Below, piece by piece: positions 17,118 to 25,005 of a DNA stretch of 55,132 nucleotides. Under the pieces are notes generated by a model, which saw nothing but the letters and a program-made list of their open reading frames with translations, did no database searches and was not told the origin of the DNA. A program made the translations under genes and the position numbers. Source of the DNA: Chitinophagales bacterium (GTDB taxonomy: Bacteria > Bacteroidota > Bacteroidia > Chitinophagales > CAIODY01); the NCBI GenBank assembly GCA_026461075.1, contig JAPJNH010000091.1, forward strand, positions 1 through 55,132, written 5' to 3'. The stretch's first letter is position 1; each line of letters begins with the position of its first letter.

Positions 17118-17135
17118 GATTTTGGTTTGTAAAAT

Positions 17136-17177
17136 AAAAAGTGGCCCGTTCTTATTCAGTTAAGAAGGGTCATTTTT
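17136..17177 (+). terminator. Intrinsic terminator after the VWA gene
   Basis: TTCTTA and TAAGAA form the upper stem, with CCC/GGG below across a one-base bulge, and AAAAA/TTTTT at the base. The T-run follows the stem on the plus strand. Confidence 0.65.
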
Positions 17178-17234
17178 GTGTAAAATAAGCGCTCATTTTT
17201 ATCGACTTTCTTCAACAATGCTTATTTTCGTAGT

Positions 17235-17897
17235 GTGAAGAAAGTCCTTCCATATATCGTAAGCTTGTTAATCCTGTTGCTAAGTTTTCAAGCAAGTTTT
17301 GCTGCTGGAAAAGCAGGGGCATGGCATTTGGAAAAAGACAAGGATGAAATTCAAATATATACACGGGAAGTTCCCGGTAAACAGTTAAAAGAGCTAAGGG
17401 TCGTTACGCACTTTAATGTGAATGCGCATACCTTCATCGCCTTCATTAGCGACGTCCCCGCCCAACCAAAATACTTGTATAATTGCCTTGCTTCAAAATT
17501 ATTGAAATCCAACAGTGAAAAGGAGCATATCTATTATCAACAGACCAGTCTCCCTTGGCCTTGTACCAATAGAGATGGCGTCTATCGTCAGTTGGTTCAG
17601 CCAGATCTTAAAAATAATGTGGTCTATATCAAAATAGAATCTGTGTGTAAGTATCTTCCTGAGAAAGATGGATTTGTTCGCGTGCCCGTACTTGCAGCCA
17701 CTTGGAAGCTAAATATCCTTCCTGATAATACGATTTTAGCAGAATATCAACTCAGTCTAGATCCTGGAGGACTAGTACCTGCGTGGTTGGTGAATTTGTT
17801 CATTGACAAAGCTCCTTATGATAGTTTTATGAAAATGAAGAAAATGGTTCATGATAAAAAATATCAGAATGTTTTATTTCCATTCTTAACAAAGTAA
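17235..17897 (+). CDS. Secreted START-domain-like protein
   Basis: A 220-residue protein with a signal peptide (VLPYIVSLLILLLSFQASFAAG) and a START/Bet v 1-like fold: WHLEKDKDEIQIYTREVPG at the N-terminus, HTFIAFISDVPAQPKYLYNC, then NRDGVYRQL, and the C-terminal helix region with PAWLVNLFIDKAPYDSFMKMKKMV. START-type domains bind lipids or other hydrophobic ligands, so an envelope ligand-binding role is likely but the ligand is unknown. It begins at GTG, with TATTTTCG ending 4 bases before it. Its stop lies 2 bases before tcdA, so the two are probably cotranscribed. Confidence 0.82.
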   Translation: MKKVLPYIVSLLILLLSFQASFAAGKAGAWHLEKDKDEIQIYTREVPGKQLKELRVVTHFNVNAHTFIAFISDVPAQPKYLYNCLASKLLKSNSEKEHIYYQQTSLPWPCTNRDGVYRQLVQPDLKNNVVYIKIESVCKYLPEKDGFVRVPVLAATWKLNILPDNTILAEYQLSLDPGGLVPAWLVNLFIDKAPYDSFMKMKKMVHDKKYQNVLFPFLTK

Positions 17898-17899
17898 GC

Positions 17900-18646
17900 A
17901 TGTCAGAAGAGTTAAATGGTAATGTTCCGTTTTGGATGAGTAGAACGGAATTGTTAGTAGGAGAGGAAGGAATCAATCGCCTGCAAAATGCGCACGTATT
18001 GGTAGCTGGATTAGGTGGAGTAGGAGGTATTTGTGCCGAAGCAATCGTTCGCGCGGGTGTTGGTGAAATAACCATTGTCGATGCAGATGTGGTAGAAGCA
18101 TCTAATTGCAATCGACAAATTATCGCTTTACAAACAAATGTTGGAGAATCGAAGGTTGCCATTATGGAACGTCGTTTGAAAGATATTAACCCTGCGGTGA
18201 AAGTGAATGTATTCAATGTCTATATAAAGGACGATTTAGCAGATACCATCCTTGATGCTGCTAAATATGATTATGCTTGCGACTGTATCGATACATTAAG
18301 TAGCAAGGTGTTCTTTATTAAAAAAGTCATAGATCGTAAGATTCCGTTGGTGAGCTCTATGGGGGCAGGCAGAAAACTCGATCCTACTTGCGTAAAAATT
18401 GTTCCAATAGAACAGACGAAAATCTGTCCATTAGCAAAAGACGTTCGAAAATTATTGCATAAAATCGGAATTCATAAAGGTTTTGATGCCGTGTATTCTA
18501 CCGAGTTGATTAAGGATGATAAAATGACTATCAATCCAAAAGGTAGTAAGAAGCGTTCCTTTATTGGCACCATCTCCTATATCCCAAATGTATTTGGTTT
18601 GATGTGCGCGAGTGTAGTCATTCGCAATATTTTGAAAAATGCGTAG
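17900..18646 (+). CDS. tcdA: tRNA threonylcarbamoyladenosine dehydratase TcdA
   Basis: A 248-residue E1-like (ThiF/MoeB fold) enzyme. TcdA cyclises the t6A base of ANN-decoding tRNAs to ct6A using ATP. The nucleotide loop AGLGGVGG (residues 36-43) and the following DADVVEASNCNRQ motif with the acidic and Arg residues are present, as is the late PKGSKKRSFIGTISYIPNVFGL segment typical of TcdA rather than MoeB. No sulfur-carrier partner gene lies next to it, in line with TcdA. It follows the START-domain gene by 2 bases. Confidence 0.92.
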   Translation: MSEELNGNVPFWMSRTELLVGEEGINRLQNAHVLVAGLGGVGGICAEAIVRAGVGEITIVDADVVEASNCNRQIIALQTNVGESKVAIMERRLKDINPAVKVNVFNVYIKDDLADTILDAAKYDYACDCIDTLSSKVFFIKKVIDRKIPLVSSMGAGRKLDPTCVKIVPIEQTKICPLAKDVRKLLHKIGIHKGFDAVYSTELIKDDKMTINPKGSKKRSFIGTISYIPNVFGLMCASVVIRNILKNA

Positions 18647-18682
18647 TTTTTCGTAATTTGTATAATATAAATTCCTAATAGA

Positions 18683-19867
18683 ATGAAAAAGTTTTTGCCA
18701 TTGTTTGTGCTTTTTTTGCTTGCCATTACATTTAGTGGCTTTGCTCAATCTGCCAGTGATAAAAAGGATACTACTCTCTTTGTAATTAAAACTGTAAACG
18801 GTGCAGAATATCTAGGGCATGTGCTCAGTGACGATGGCCGTGAGCTGTTTATAGAAACGAACACCATTGGAAAATTATATCTGCATAAGAATGAAGTTGT
18901 TTCTATGCAAAAGGTGGTCAATAAACAAGATGTTCAGGAGAAGATTGAGGCTGGGAATTATCAAAAACCTAAAGCGCCGGAAGACATTTTTACGACCCGT
19001 TATATTTTTACTACAAATGCGCTTCCTATTTCAAAAGGGGCCAATTATGGTATGACGAATATTCACGGACCAGAAATTCACTTCTCCATTACGGATCGTT
19101 TGAATGTTGGTATCATGACTAGCTGGATTGGCTCACCGCTTATTCTTGCTGCGAAATATACTTTCAAAAAGTCTGAATCGAAATTAAATTTCGCCCTTGG
19201 TACTTTATTAGGGACTTCAGGCTTTTTAAATCAAGGTCGTGGTTACATGGGTTTGCATTGGGGAACAGTAACGTTTGGCGATAGAGAGAATAATATCTCC
19301 TTATCTGCCGGAGGCGCGTATTTTAATATCGGCAATGAAGTGAGTCGTATTACGAATAAAGAATATAATGTTTATAGTAATGTTACTAAAGAGACATATT
19401 ACTATTCCAATAATCAAACTACCTACAGTAAAGTTTCGGGCGATGATATAGAAATAGGAAGTGGTTTGGCTGCAAAAACAGTATTTGGACCTATGCTCGG
19501 TATCGCTGGAATAAAGAAAATTGGTACCAAAGCAAGTTTTGTTTTAGATAATATATTATATATATATAAGCACGAATATCTTTGTAAAACAGCGACTGTG
19601 TTGGAGTATGTTAGTGGTACAGATCCTAATGGTAATTCGATTAATTCTACAACCTATAGCAATACATATGATTTTAATAAATCGTTGAAAACCGTGGTTA
19701 TTTTAATGCCAGGAATACGTATACAATCTAGTCTTAAAACGGCTTTCCAATTTGCACTTCCAATCATTCAGGTTTATGGAAAAGGCAATCGTAAAAATGT
19801 AAACGGCAAACAAGCAAAGTTCCTTGCGTTTCCAGCTCCGATGCTTACCATTTTCTTTAAATTCTAA
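18683..19867 (+). CDS. Outer-membrane beta-barrel-like protein, unknown
   Basis: A 394-residue exported protein with a signal peptide (FLPLFVLFLLAITFSGFAQ). Residues 30-75 (FVIKTVNGAEYLGHVLSDDGRELFIETNTIGKLYLHKNEVVSM) look like a small Sm/SH3-like beta domain. Then comes a long series of alternating hydrophobic and polar strands with aromatic girdles, ending in FFKF with a terminal Phe, as expected for an outer-membrane barrel. I do not recognise a named family. It is followed by a strong terminator. Confidence 0.72.
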   Translation: MKKFLPLFVLFLLAITFSGFAQSASDKKDTTLFVIKTVNGAEYLGHVLSDDGRELFIETNTIGKLYLHKNEVVSMQKVVNKQDVQEKIEAGNYQKPKAPEDIFTTRYIFTTNALPISKGANYGMTNIHGPEIHFSITDRLNVGIMTSWIGSPLILAAKYTFKKSESKLNFALGTLLGTSGFLNQGRGYMGLHWGTVTFGDRENNISLSAGGAYFNIGNEVSRITNKEYNVYSNVTKETYYYSNNQTTYSKVSGDDIEIGSGLAAKTVFGPMLGIAGIKKIGTKASFVLDNILYIYKHEYLCKTATVLEYVSGTDPNGNSINSTTYSNTYDFNKSLKTVVILMPGIRIQSSLKTAFQFALPIIQVYGKGNRKNVNGKQAKFLAFPAPMLTIFFKF

Positions 19868-19890
19868 TTGCTACTTTAATCTTGTTTCAT

Positions 19891-19923
19891 AAAAAAGGCT
19901 CTTCAAACGAAGAGCCTTTTTTT
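19891..19923. terminator. Strong bidirectional intrinsic terminator
   Basis: AAAAAAGGCTCTTC pairs with GAAGAGCCTTTTTT around an AAAC loop. A-run and T-run flanks let it serve both convergent genes (outer-membrane protein and the di-CxxCH lipoprotein). Confidence 0.92.
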
Positions 19924-19945
19924 ATGGAATCTTTTCTATGAGCGA

Positions 19946-20419
19946 TTAATCACAATATAAATGATCTGTAGTGCTGCCGTTATGACAACCATTACAAGCA
20001 CCTGTGCGTGTAACTTGACTCATATAATGCATGGTCCCACTAGGACCCTTTGTTGCAGGATATAAACCTCCACCAAAGTCAATCGCATTCGTTGTATAGA
20101 AATTGCCTTTTGCATCCACTTCTAATGTCGCAACTAGGTTACCAGAACCATTCGCTCCTGTATATAAATAGACGGTTGAATTCGGTTGTAAAGTCACTAA
20201 ATCTGCTTTGTACATGGTACCTGCTGCAGTAAACCAACCATCTCCTTGCCCGCCACTCTTATGACAATTCATACAGTTTTGCCCCATATTGTGACTTTCG
20301 TTTTCATTATATTTCGAGGTATTACTAGCGTTTGAACCTTCCTTTTCACAGGAAGTCTGAGAAAGGATTAATGCGCCTGCAATGGCAATGCTAAGCGCGC
20401 TGATGATTATTTTTTTCAT
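19946..20419 (-). CDS. Lipoprotein with two CxxCH motifs
   Basis: A 157-residue predicted lipoprotein (signal ending LSQTSC, lipid Cys24). It has two c-type heme motifs, CMNCH at 49-53 and CNGCH at 142-146, flanking a small beta-rich middle region (VYLYTGANGSGNLVATLEVDAKGNFYT). This suggests a di-heme electron carrier on the outer face of a membrane, although non-heme proteins can also carry CxxCH. It lies 11 bases downstream of thiL on the same strand. Its partner is not visible in the window. Confidence 0.8.
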   Translation of the reverse strand: MKKIIISALSIAIAGALILSQTSCEKEGSNASNTSKYNENESHNMGQNCMNCHKSGGQGDGWFTAAGTMYKADLVTLQPNSTVYLYTGANGSGNLVATLEVDAKGNFYTTNAIDFGGGLYPATKGPSGTMHYMSQVTRTGACNGCHNGSTTDHLYCD

Positions 20420-20430
20420 ATGAATGCTAT

Positions 20431-21492
20431 TTATTTTGTTTCTGTAAATGAATTCCAGCCTGCTGCTGCAATATCCACTTCACTTCCTTGCTTACTCACC
20501 AATCTTAACCCTAAGCTTGGATCTGTTATATGGCCGATGACACTGATGTCTTCTAAATCTTTCACTTTTTCGAAATCCTCTTGCTTAATGGTGAATAGAA
20601 GTTCGTAATCTTCACCTCCATTCATATAAGCCGTAATGGTATCGATTTTCATTTTCACAGCCATCTCGTAAGTATCGGAATGAATTGGGATTTTCTCTTC
20701 ATAAACTCGAGCACCGCAAATACTTTGTCGGCAAATATGTGTCAATTCGCTACTCAAACCATCCGAGATATCCATCATTGCTGTAGGTTGGACTCCCTTT
20801 TCTGCTAAAAGTTTAATGATATCTTTTCTGGCTTCTGGTTTTAATTGTCTTCCTAAAATATAGTGTTGATTTTCAAGGTCGGGTTGAACACCTGGATGTT
20901 CCTTAAATATTTGCTTTTCACGTTCTAGCAATTGCAATCCCATAAAAGCCGCGCCAAGGTCTCCAGAAACGCAAATCAAGTCGTTAAGCTTAGCTCCATT
21001 ACGATAGACCACCTTGTCCTTCTCTACTTCTCCAATCGCTGTAATGCTTACAAAAAGACCCTTTAAAGAGCTAGTAGTATCACCACCAATCATTTCTACG
21101 CCATAATTCTGACAAGCTAAATACATGCCGGTATAGAACTCTTCCATGGCCTCAACAGTGTATTTGCTAGAAATAGCAACAGAAACAGTGATGTATTTTG
21201 GTGTGCCGTTCATCGCATAAATATCGCTGAGGTTGACCACTACACTTTTGTAACCCAAATGTTTTAGCGGCGTATAGGCAAGGTCGAAGTGAATACCTTC
21301 AGCCAAAATATCAGTTGTTACGAGTTCGTAGTGTGTATCGGAGCCGGTCTCAATGACAGCACAATCATCACCAATACCTTTGATGATGCGATTATCTTGC
21401 GGAGGGAAATTCTTCGTTAGATGATCAATTAATCCAAATTCGCCTAATTGCGCAATAGGAGTAGTGCTCGGTGTTTTTTGTTCTTCTTGCAT
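20431..21492 (-). CDS. thiL: Thiamine-monophosphate kinase ThiL
   Basis: A 353-residue kinase that phosphorylates thiamine monophosphate to thiamine diphosphate, the active cofactor. It belongs to the AIR-synthase/PurM-like superfamily, with LGEFGLIDHL at the N-terminus, the metal-binding GIGDDCAVI, then TTDILAEGIHFDLAY, SDIYAMNGTP, GGDTTSS and DISDGLSSEL. A perfect TACCTTTG element ends 4 bases before the ATG, so the transcript should be leaderless or nearly so. The heme-motif lipoprotein gene follows, probably in the same transcript. Confidence 0.96.
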   Translation of the reverse strand: MQEEQKTPSTTPIAQLGEFGLIDHLTKNFPPQDNRIIKGIGDDCAVIETGSDTHYELVTTDILAEGIHFDLAYTPLKHLGYKSVVVNLSDIYAMNGTPKYITVSVAISSKYTVEAMEEFYTGMYLACQNYGVEMIGGDTTSSLKGLFVSITAIGEVEKDKVVYRNGAKLNDLICVSGDLGAAFMGLQLLEREKQIFKEHPGVQPDLENQHYILGRQLKPEARKDIIKLLAEKGVQPTAMMDISDGLSSELTHICRQSICGARVYEEKIPIHSDTYEMAVKMKIDTITAYMNGGEDYELLFTIKQEDFEKVKDLEDISVIGHITDPSLGLRLVSKQGSEVDIAAAGWNSFTETK

Positions 21493-21496
21493 CCTA

Positions 21497-21504
21497 CAAA
21501 GGTA
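21497..21504 (-). promoter_or_regulatory. -7 element of thiL
   Basis: TACCTTTG on the minus strand, separated from the ATG by 4 bases. No TTG at the expected -33 distance. Confidence 0.55.
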
Positions 21505-21624
21505 ATGATTTCGTGTTAAAAGCTAAGTTTGAATGCCTTGATCCTAATGTCCTTGTAGGCGTTAACAAAAAATTAGACCCAAAAATTTTAATTTGAAGTT
21601 TAAAGGTTTCATTTTTGTATTCTA

Positions 21625-22002
21625 ATGCGCAGACTTTTGTCCCTTTTACTGTTGACCCTTTGGTTGCTAATGAATGGCAATTCGTCTTATGCATTTATGA
21701 AAACTAATTGTTCGAATGTAAGTTCGAATTCTGTTGAGAAGTTGGGTGTTGATGATTTCAAATCATTACAACTATCACCTAGTGTGAATAACGAAGAGGA
21801 AAAGGTTTTCTATGTGGAGGAGGATGAGGAAGAGGAAGAAGACTTGCTGCATACGAATCTTCGTTTGCATGCTGTAATTTTATATCATTTATTATTTGAA
21901 TTTAGAGGAGCGGATTCGCAACTAAGTTGTTTTAGTTCGAAGTTTGATATCACTCCTGCATGCACACCTGTTTATTTAGTGTGCCAGAACATCAGAATAT
22001 AA
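21625..22002 (+). CDS. Small secreted acidic protein leading the SulP-Dab locus
   Basis: A 125-residue ORF with a signal peptide (RRLLSLLLLTLWLLMNGNSSYA). The mature part has a long acidic stretch (about residues 55-74, FYVEEDEEEEEDLL), then a hydrophobic His-containing helix (HAVILYHLLFEF) and three C-terminal cysteines. I do not recognise a family. It could bind metal or be an envelope accessory protein. It is the first ORF on this strand before the SulP gene, 72 bases upstream, with two hairpins between. CATTTTTG ends 7 bases before the ATG and resembles a -7 element. Confidence 0.6.
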   Translation: MRRLLSLLLLTLWLLMNGNSSYAFMKTNCSNVSSNSVEKLGVDDFKSLQLSPSVNNEEEKVFYVEEDEEEEEDLLHTNLRLHAVILYHLLFEFRGADSQLSCFSSKFDITPACTPVYLVCQNIRI

Positions 22003-22024
22003 AAACGAATCTCTATTTCGTTTT
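22002..22024 (+). terminator. Possible weak terminator after the small secreted ORF
   Basis: AAAACGAA and TTCGTTTT are exact complements around a 7-base loop, beginning at the stop codon of the small ORF. The stem is AT-rich, so termination would be partial. Confidence 0.4.
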
Positions 22025-22042
22025 AATCTGATTTTCTAATCT

Positions 22043-22068
22043 CCATCTTTCCGATGGACTATTTTTTT
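22043..22068 (+). promoter_or_regulatory. Hairpin plus T-run just before the SulP start (possible attenuator)
   Basis: CCATC and GATGG pair around TTTCC, followed within three bases by a run of eight T. The stem is only 5 bp. It ends a few bases before the ATG at 22075. It may limit read-through into the transporter genes, or may hide the start region; this is inference. Confidence 0.35.
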
Positions 22069-22074
22069 TCTTTT

Positions 22075-23682
22075 ATGTCATTAAATCTTTCTAAAGAGAC
22101 GCCAAAAGATGGTTTGGCTGGTCTTCGTCAAAATTTTCTAAGTGAAATAAGTTCTGGTTTTATTGTTTCATTATTAGCCTTGCCTTTGAGTTTGGGCATC
22201 GCTAAAGCAAGTGATTTTCCCAATCCAATGTATGGCGTATTAAGCGCGATTATTGGAGGAATTTTAGTCAGTCTTTTTGCAGGTTCACGATTAACGATTA
22301 AAGGTCCTGCTGCTGGATTAATTGTAATATGCGCAGGTTCGGTAGCTGCTTTCGGTGGTGGTGAAATGGGGTGGAAAATGACCTTAGGAGCGATTGTTGT
22401 CGCTTCCGGATTGCAAATATTATTTGGTCTTTTAAAATTGGGAAAATTGTCTGATTTCTTTCCTCTTTCTGCTGTGCATGGAATGCTAGCAGCGATTGGT
22501 TTGATAATTATCTCCAAACAATTGCACATCTTATTAGGGGTGAATCCGCTCAATGAGCATGGCAAGCCGATGGTTGAACCTCTTGAATTACTAGCGGCCT
22601 TACCCAAAACGTTTGCAAGTATTCCTGAACATCTTAATGTTGTAAAAGTTGGTTTAGTTTCTTTAGCCTTGGTATTGGGTATCCCCATGTTACCGTTCAA
22701 ATGGTTGAAGAAAATACCATTACCAGTAATCATACTCATAATTGCAATTCCTATGGCTGCAAGTTTGGGTTTGAAAGGAACTAAAGGTGCCTTATTGAAA
22801 TTCGACAAGCCGTTTACTGATTTGATTCATATTAATGCTTCATTCGGTGGTATGCAGCAAATGGGGACGTTTATTCAATATGTGATTCTGTTCGCAATCA
22901 TTGGTTCATTAGAATCACTATTGACTGCAAAAGCAATTGATTTATTAGATCCATACAAGCGTAAGTCTGATTTTAATAAAGATTTGATTGCTGTTGGTGG
23001 AGGTAACGTTTTGTCTAGTTTGTTAGGAGGTTTGCCGATGATTTCAGAAGTAGCTCGTAGCTCTTCGAATGTTAGTAACGGAGCAAAGACTCGTTGGGCT
23101 AACTTCTTTCATGGATTGTTTTTACTTTCGTTCATGTTATTAGCGGTACCTGTATTGCAATTAATACCAACAGCTGCTTTGAGTGCATTGCTAATAGGTG
23201 TTGGTATCAAGTTAGCGCATCCTAAGGAGTTTAAACACGCTTATCAAATAGGCAAGGAGCAATTGTTGGTATTTGTTGTAACGGTCCTGTTTACCTTAGG
23301 TGTCGATTTGTTGGTTGGTATTGCCGCGGGTATTGTAACGGAGTTTATAGTAAATTTGATAAATGGAAAGTCGTTTAAAAAAGCGTTGAAAGCGAATATT
23401 GAGTTGGTAGATTTAAATGAGGATACGCTTTTAATTCGATTAAATAACGCAGCCGTATTTTCTAACTTTATGGGAATTAAAAAGCAGTTGTATGCAATTG
23501 AAGGTGGTAAATTGATTCAAATAGATTGCAGTAATTGTAATTTCTTAGATCATTCTGCCATGGAAAATATTCATTTGTTTGAGCACGATTATGCACATAC
23601 GGGAGGACGAGTGGAATTAATCGGATTGAATCAACATCGTGCATTTTCGAACCATAGTTTGTCGGCTAGAAAATTAAATTAA
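22075..23682 (+). CDS. SulP-family anion transporter, probable bicarbonate carrier
   Basis: A 535-residue inner-membrane transporter of the SulP/SLC26 family with many hydrophobic segments and a C-terminal STAS-like domain (LEDTLLIRL-type strand LNEDTLLIRLNNAAVF, then IDCSNCNFLDHSAMENI). The N-terminal region SGFIVSLLALPLSLGIAKASDFPNPMYGVLSAIIGG and the RLTIKGPAAGLIVI motif are typical of the subgroup that clusters with carbonic anhydrases in Bacteroidetes. Being 8 bases ahead of a porin gene and then dabA-dabB makes bicarbonate the best guess for the substrate, though sulfate cannot be excluded. I prefer ATG 22075 to 22054 because the latter lies inside a hairpin. Confidence 0.88.
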   Translation: MSLNLSKETPKDGLAGLRQNFLSEISSGFIVSLLALPLSLGIAKASDFPNPMYGVLSAIIGGILVSLFAGSRLTIKGPAAGLIVICAGSVAAFGGGEMGWKMTLGAIVVASGLQILFGLLKLGKLSDFFPLSAVHGMLAAIGLIIISKQLHILLGVNPLNEHGKPMVEPLELLAALPKTFASIPEHLNVVKVGLVSLALVLGIPMLPFKWLKKIPLPVIILIIAIPMAASLGLKGTKGALLKFDKPFTDLIHINASFGGMQQMGTFIQYVILFAIIGSLESLLTAKAIDLLDPYKRKSDFNKDLIAVGGGNVLSSLLGGLPMISEVARSSSNVSNGAKTRWANFFHGLFLLSFMLLAVPVLQLIPTAALSALLIGVGIKLAHPKEFKHAYQIGKEQLLVFVVTVLFTLGVDLLVGIAAGIVTEFIVNLINGKSFKKALKANIELVDLNEDTLLIRLNNAAVFSNFMGIKKQLYAIEGGKLIQIDCSNCNFLDHSAMENIHLFEHDYAHTGGRVELIGLNQHRAFSNHSLSARKLN

Positions 23683-23690
23683 GTAGGAAC

Positions 23691-24998
23691 ATGAAAAAAA
23701 ATATGTTGAAGAAACTTTTGTTAGCACTTATAACCTGTATAAGTGTAAACGCCTTTGCGACGAATACACCGAATAATCCATTAAGTTGGTCATTGAATGC
23801 TGATAATTCACACTATGTGAAAGTGAACGCCACAGGACAGTTCTGGTTACGTCATACAGACATGAATCCAGGTTCTACTTATAATGGCTATGCGAAGGAT
23901 AAAGGATTAGATATTGGTATCCGTCGTTTTCGTGTGCAATTTCAATCGCAACTAAGTGATCGTGTATTTATGTATGCGCAATTAGGCTTGAATAATTTTC
24001 ATTCTTATAGTGATCGTCAAACTGGTTTCTATGTAATGGATGCTTGTTCGGATTATGAAGTCATAAAAGATAAGTTGGCCTTAGGTGGAGGATTAAGTTC
24101 TTGGGTTGGGTTTTCGCGTTTTTCTTCTCCAGCTGTAGCCTCTATTATGGGTGTTGACGCACCTTTGCAATTTCAAACTACCAATGATGTAACGGATCAA
24201 TTCATCCGTCGTCTAGGGTTATATGCAAAAGGTTATTTGGGTAAATTGAATTATCGACTAGCAATGGTACAGCCTTTTGATATTCAAAAAAGTCCAATTG
24301 CTTCTTCTGTTACGATTTCAAAAAAATCCTCTTTCAGTCCACTGCCTCCTAAAATGCAATGGAATGCCTATCTGAATTATGAATTCAAGGATAAAGAGCA
24401 AAACAAAACACCCTACTTTGCCGGCACTTATTTAGGCGCCAAAAAAGTGAGTTCGCTAGGCGCAGGTATCACCTATCAGCCAAACGCGATGTGGGCTTTA
24501 AACAATAATAGCGACACCGTATTTCATGCGCTTCTATTCGCCTCGATCGATTATTTTTATGATGCTCCTGTCGGACATAAAGGTGCAGCTATTAGCTATT
24601 ATGCGAATGTAGCTTATACCGATTTTGGTCACAATTATCTTCGCATGCTTGGAGCTATGAATCCAATGACGGGTTCGAAAGATCTCACGATTTTAAACGG
24701 TGGTGGTAATCGATTTCCTGCCTATGGAACTGGGACTTCCTACTATATGCAGCTAGGTTATAAGCTATCTCAAAAAATAGCTAAGTTAAACTTTATGCCT
24801 TATGCGTCCATGCAAAGATCTTATTATACCGCACTTAAAGTGCCGATGAACTTTTTCGAAGCAGGTATGAATATTCTTTTAGATGGACATAATTCGAAGT
24901 TGACTGTCGGATATCAAGATCGTCCTGTTTTCAAAAATACAGGAGAGTTGATCACTCGTAAAGGCTCGCTCATTTTACAACTACAAACTGCTTTATAA
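23691..24998 (+). CDS. OprO/P-like outer-membrane porin in the Dab operon
   Basis: A 435-residue outer-membrane protein with a signal peptide (LLLALITCISVNAFA). The start of the mature barrel (HYVKVNATGQFWLRHTDMNPGS) and the segment IGIRRFRVQFQSQLSDRVFMYAQLGLNNF resemble the phosphate/anion-selective OprO/P porin group. Alternating strands continue to the end. It lies between SulP and dabA with 8- and 7-base gaps, so it is almost surely cotranscribed. Its probable job is to let bicarbonate or another small anion cross the outer membrane; the selectivity is inference from family and context. Confidence 0.8.
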   Translation: MKKNMLKKLLLALITCISVNAFATNTPNNPLSWSLNADNSHYVKVNATGQFWLRHTDMNPGSTYNGYAKDKGLDIGIRRFRVQFQSQLSDRVFMYAQLGLNNFHSYSDRQTGFYVMDACSDYEVIKDKLALGGGLSSWVGFSRFSSPAVASIMGVDAPLQFQTTNDVTDQFIRRLGLYAKGYLGKLNYRLAMVQPFDIQKSPIASSVTISKKSSFSPLPPKMQWNAYLNYEFKDKEQNKTPYFAGTYLGAKKVSSLGAGITYQPNAMWALNNNSDTVFHALLFASIDYFYDAPVGHKGAAISYYANVAYTDFGHNYLRMLGAMNPMTGSKDLTILNGGGNRFPAYGTGTSYYMQLGYKLSQKIAKLNFMPYASMQRSYYTALKVPMNFFEAGMNILLDGHNSKLTVGYQDRPVFKNTGELITRKGSLILQLQTAL

Positions 24999-25005
24999 TT
25001 TAGCA

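Noticed and set aside
17827-18216. 129-codon minus-strand ORF across the START/tcdA junction
   Set aside because: Antisense to two supported genes, and its translation is low-complexity Ser/Thr/Pro without a family match.
22128-22808. 226-codon minus-strand ORF inside the SulP gene
   Set aside because: It is a mirror of the SulP coding frame, rich in Pro, Lys and Asn in an unnatural pattern, with no promoter or family likeness. The plus-strand SulP protein is clearly real.
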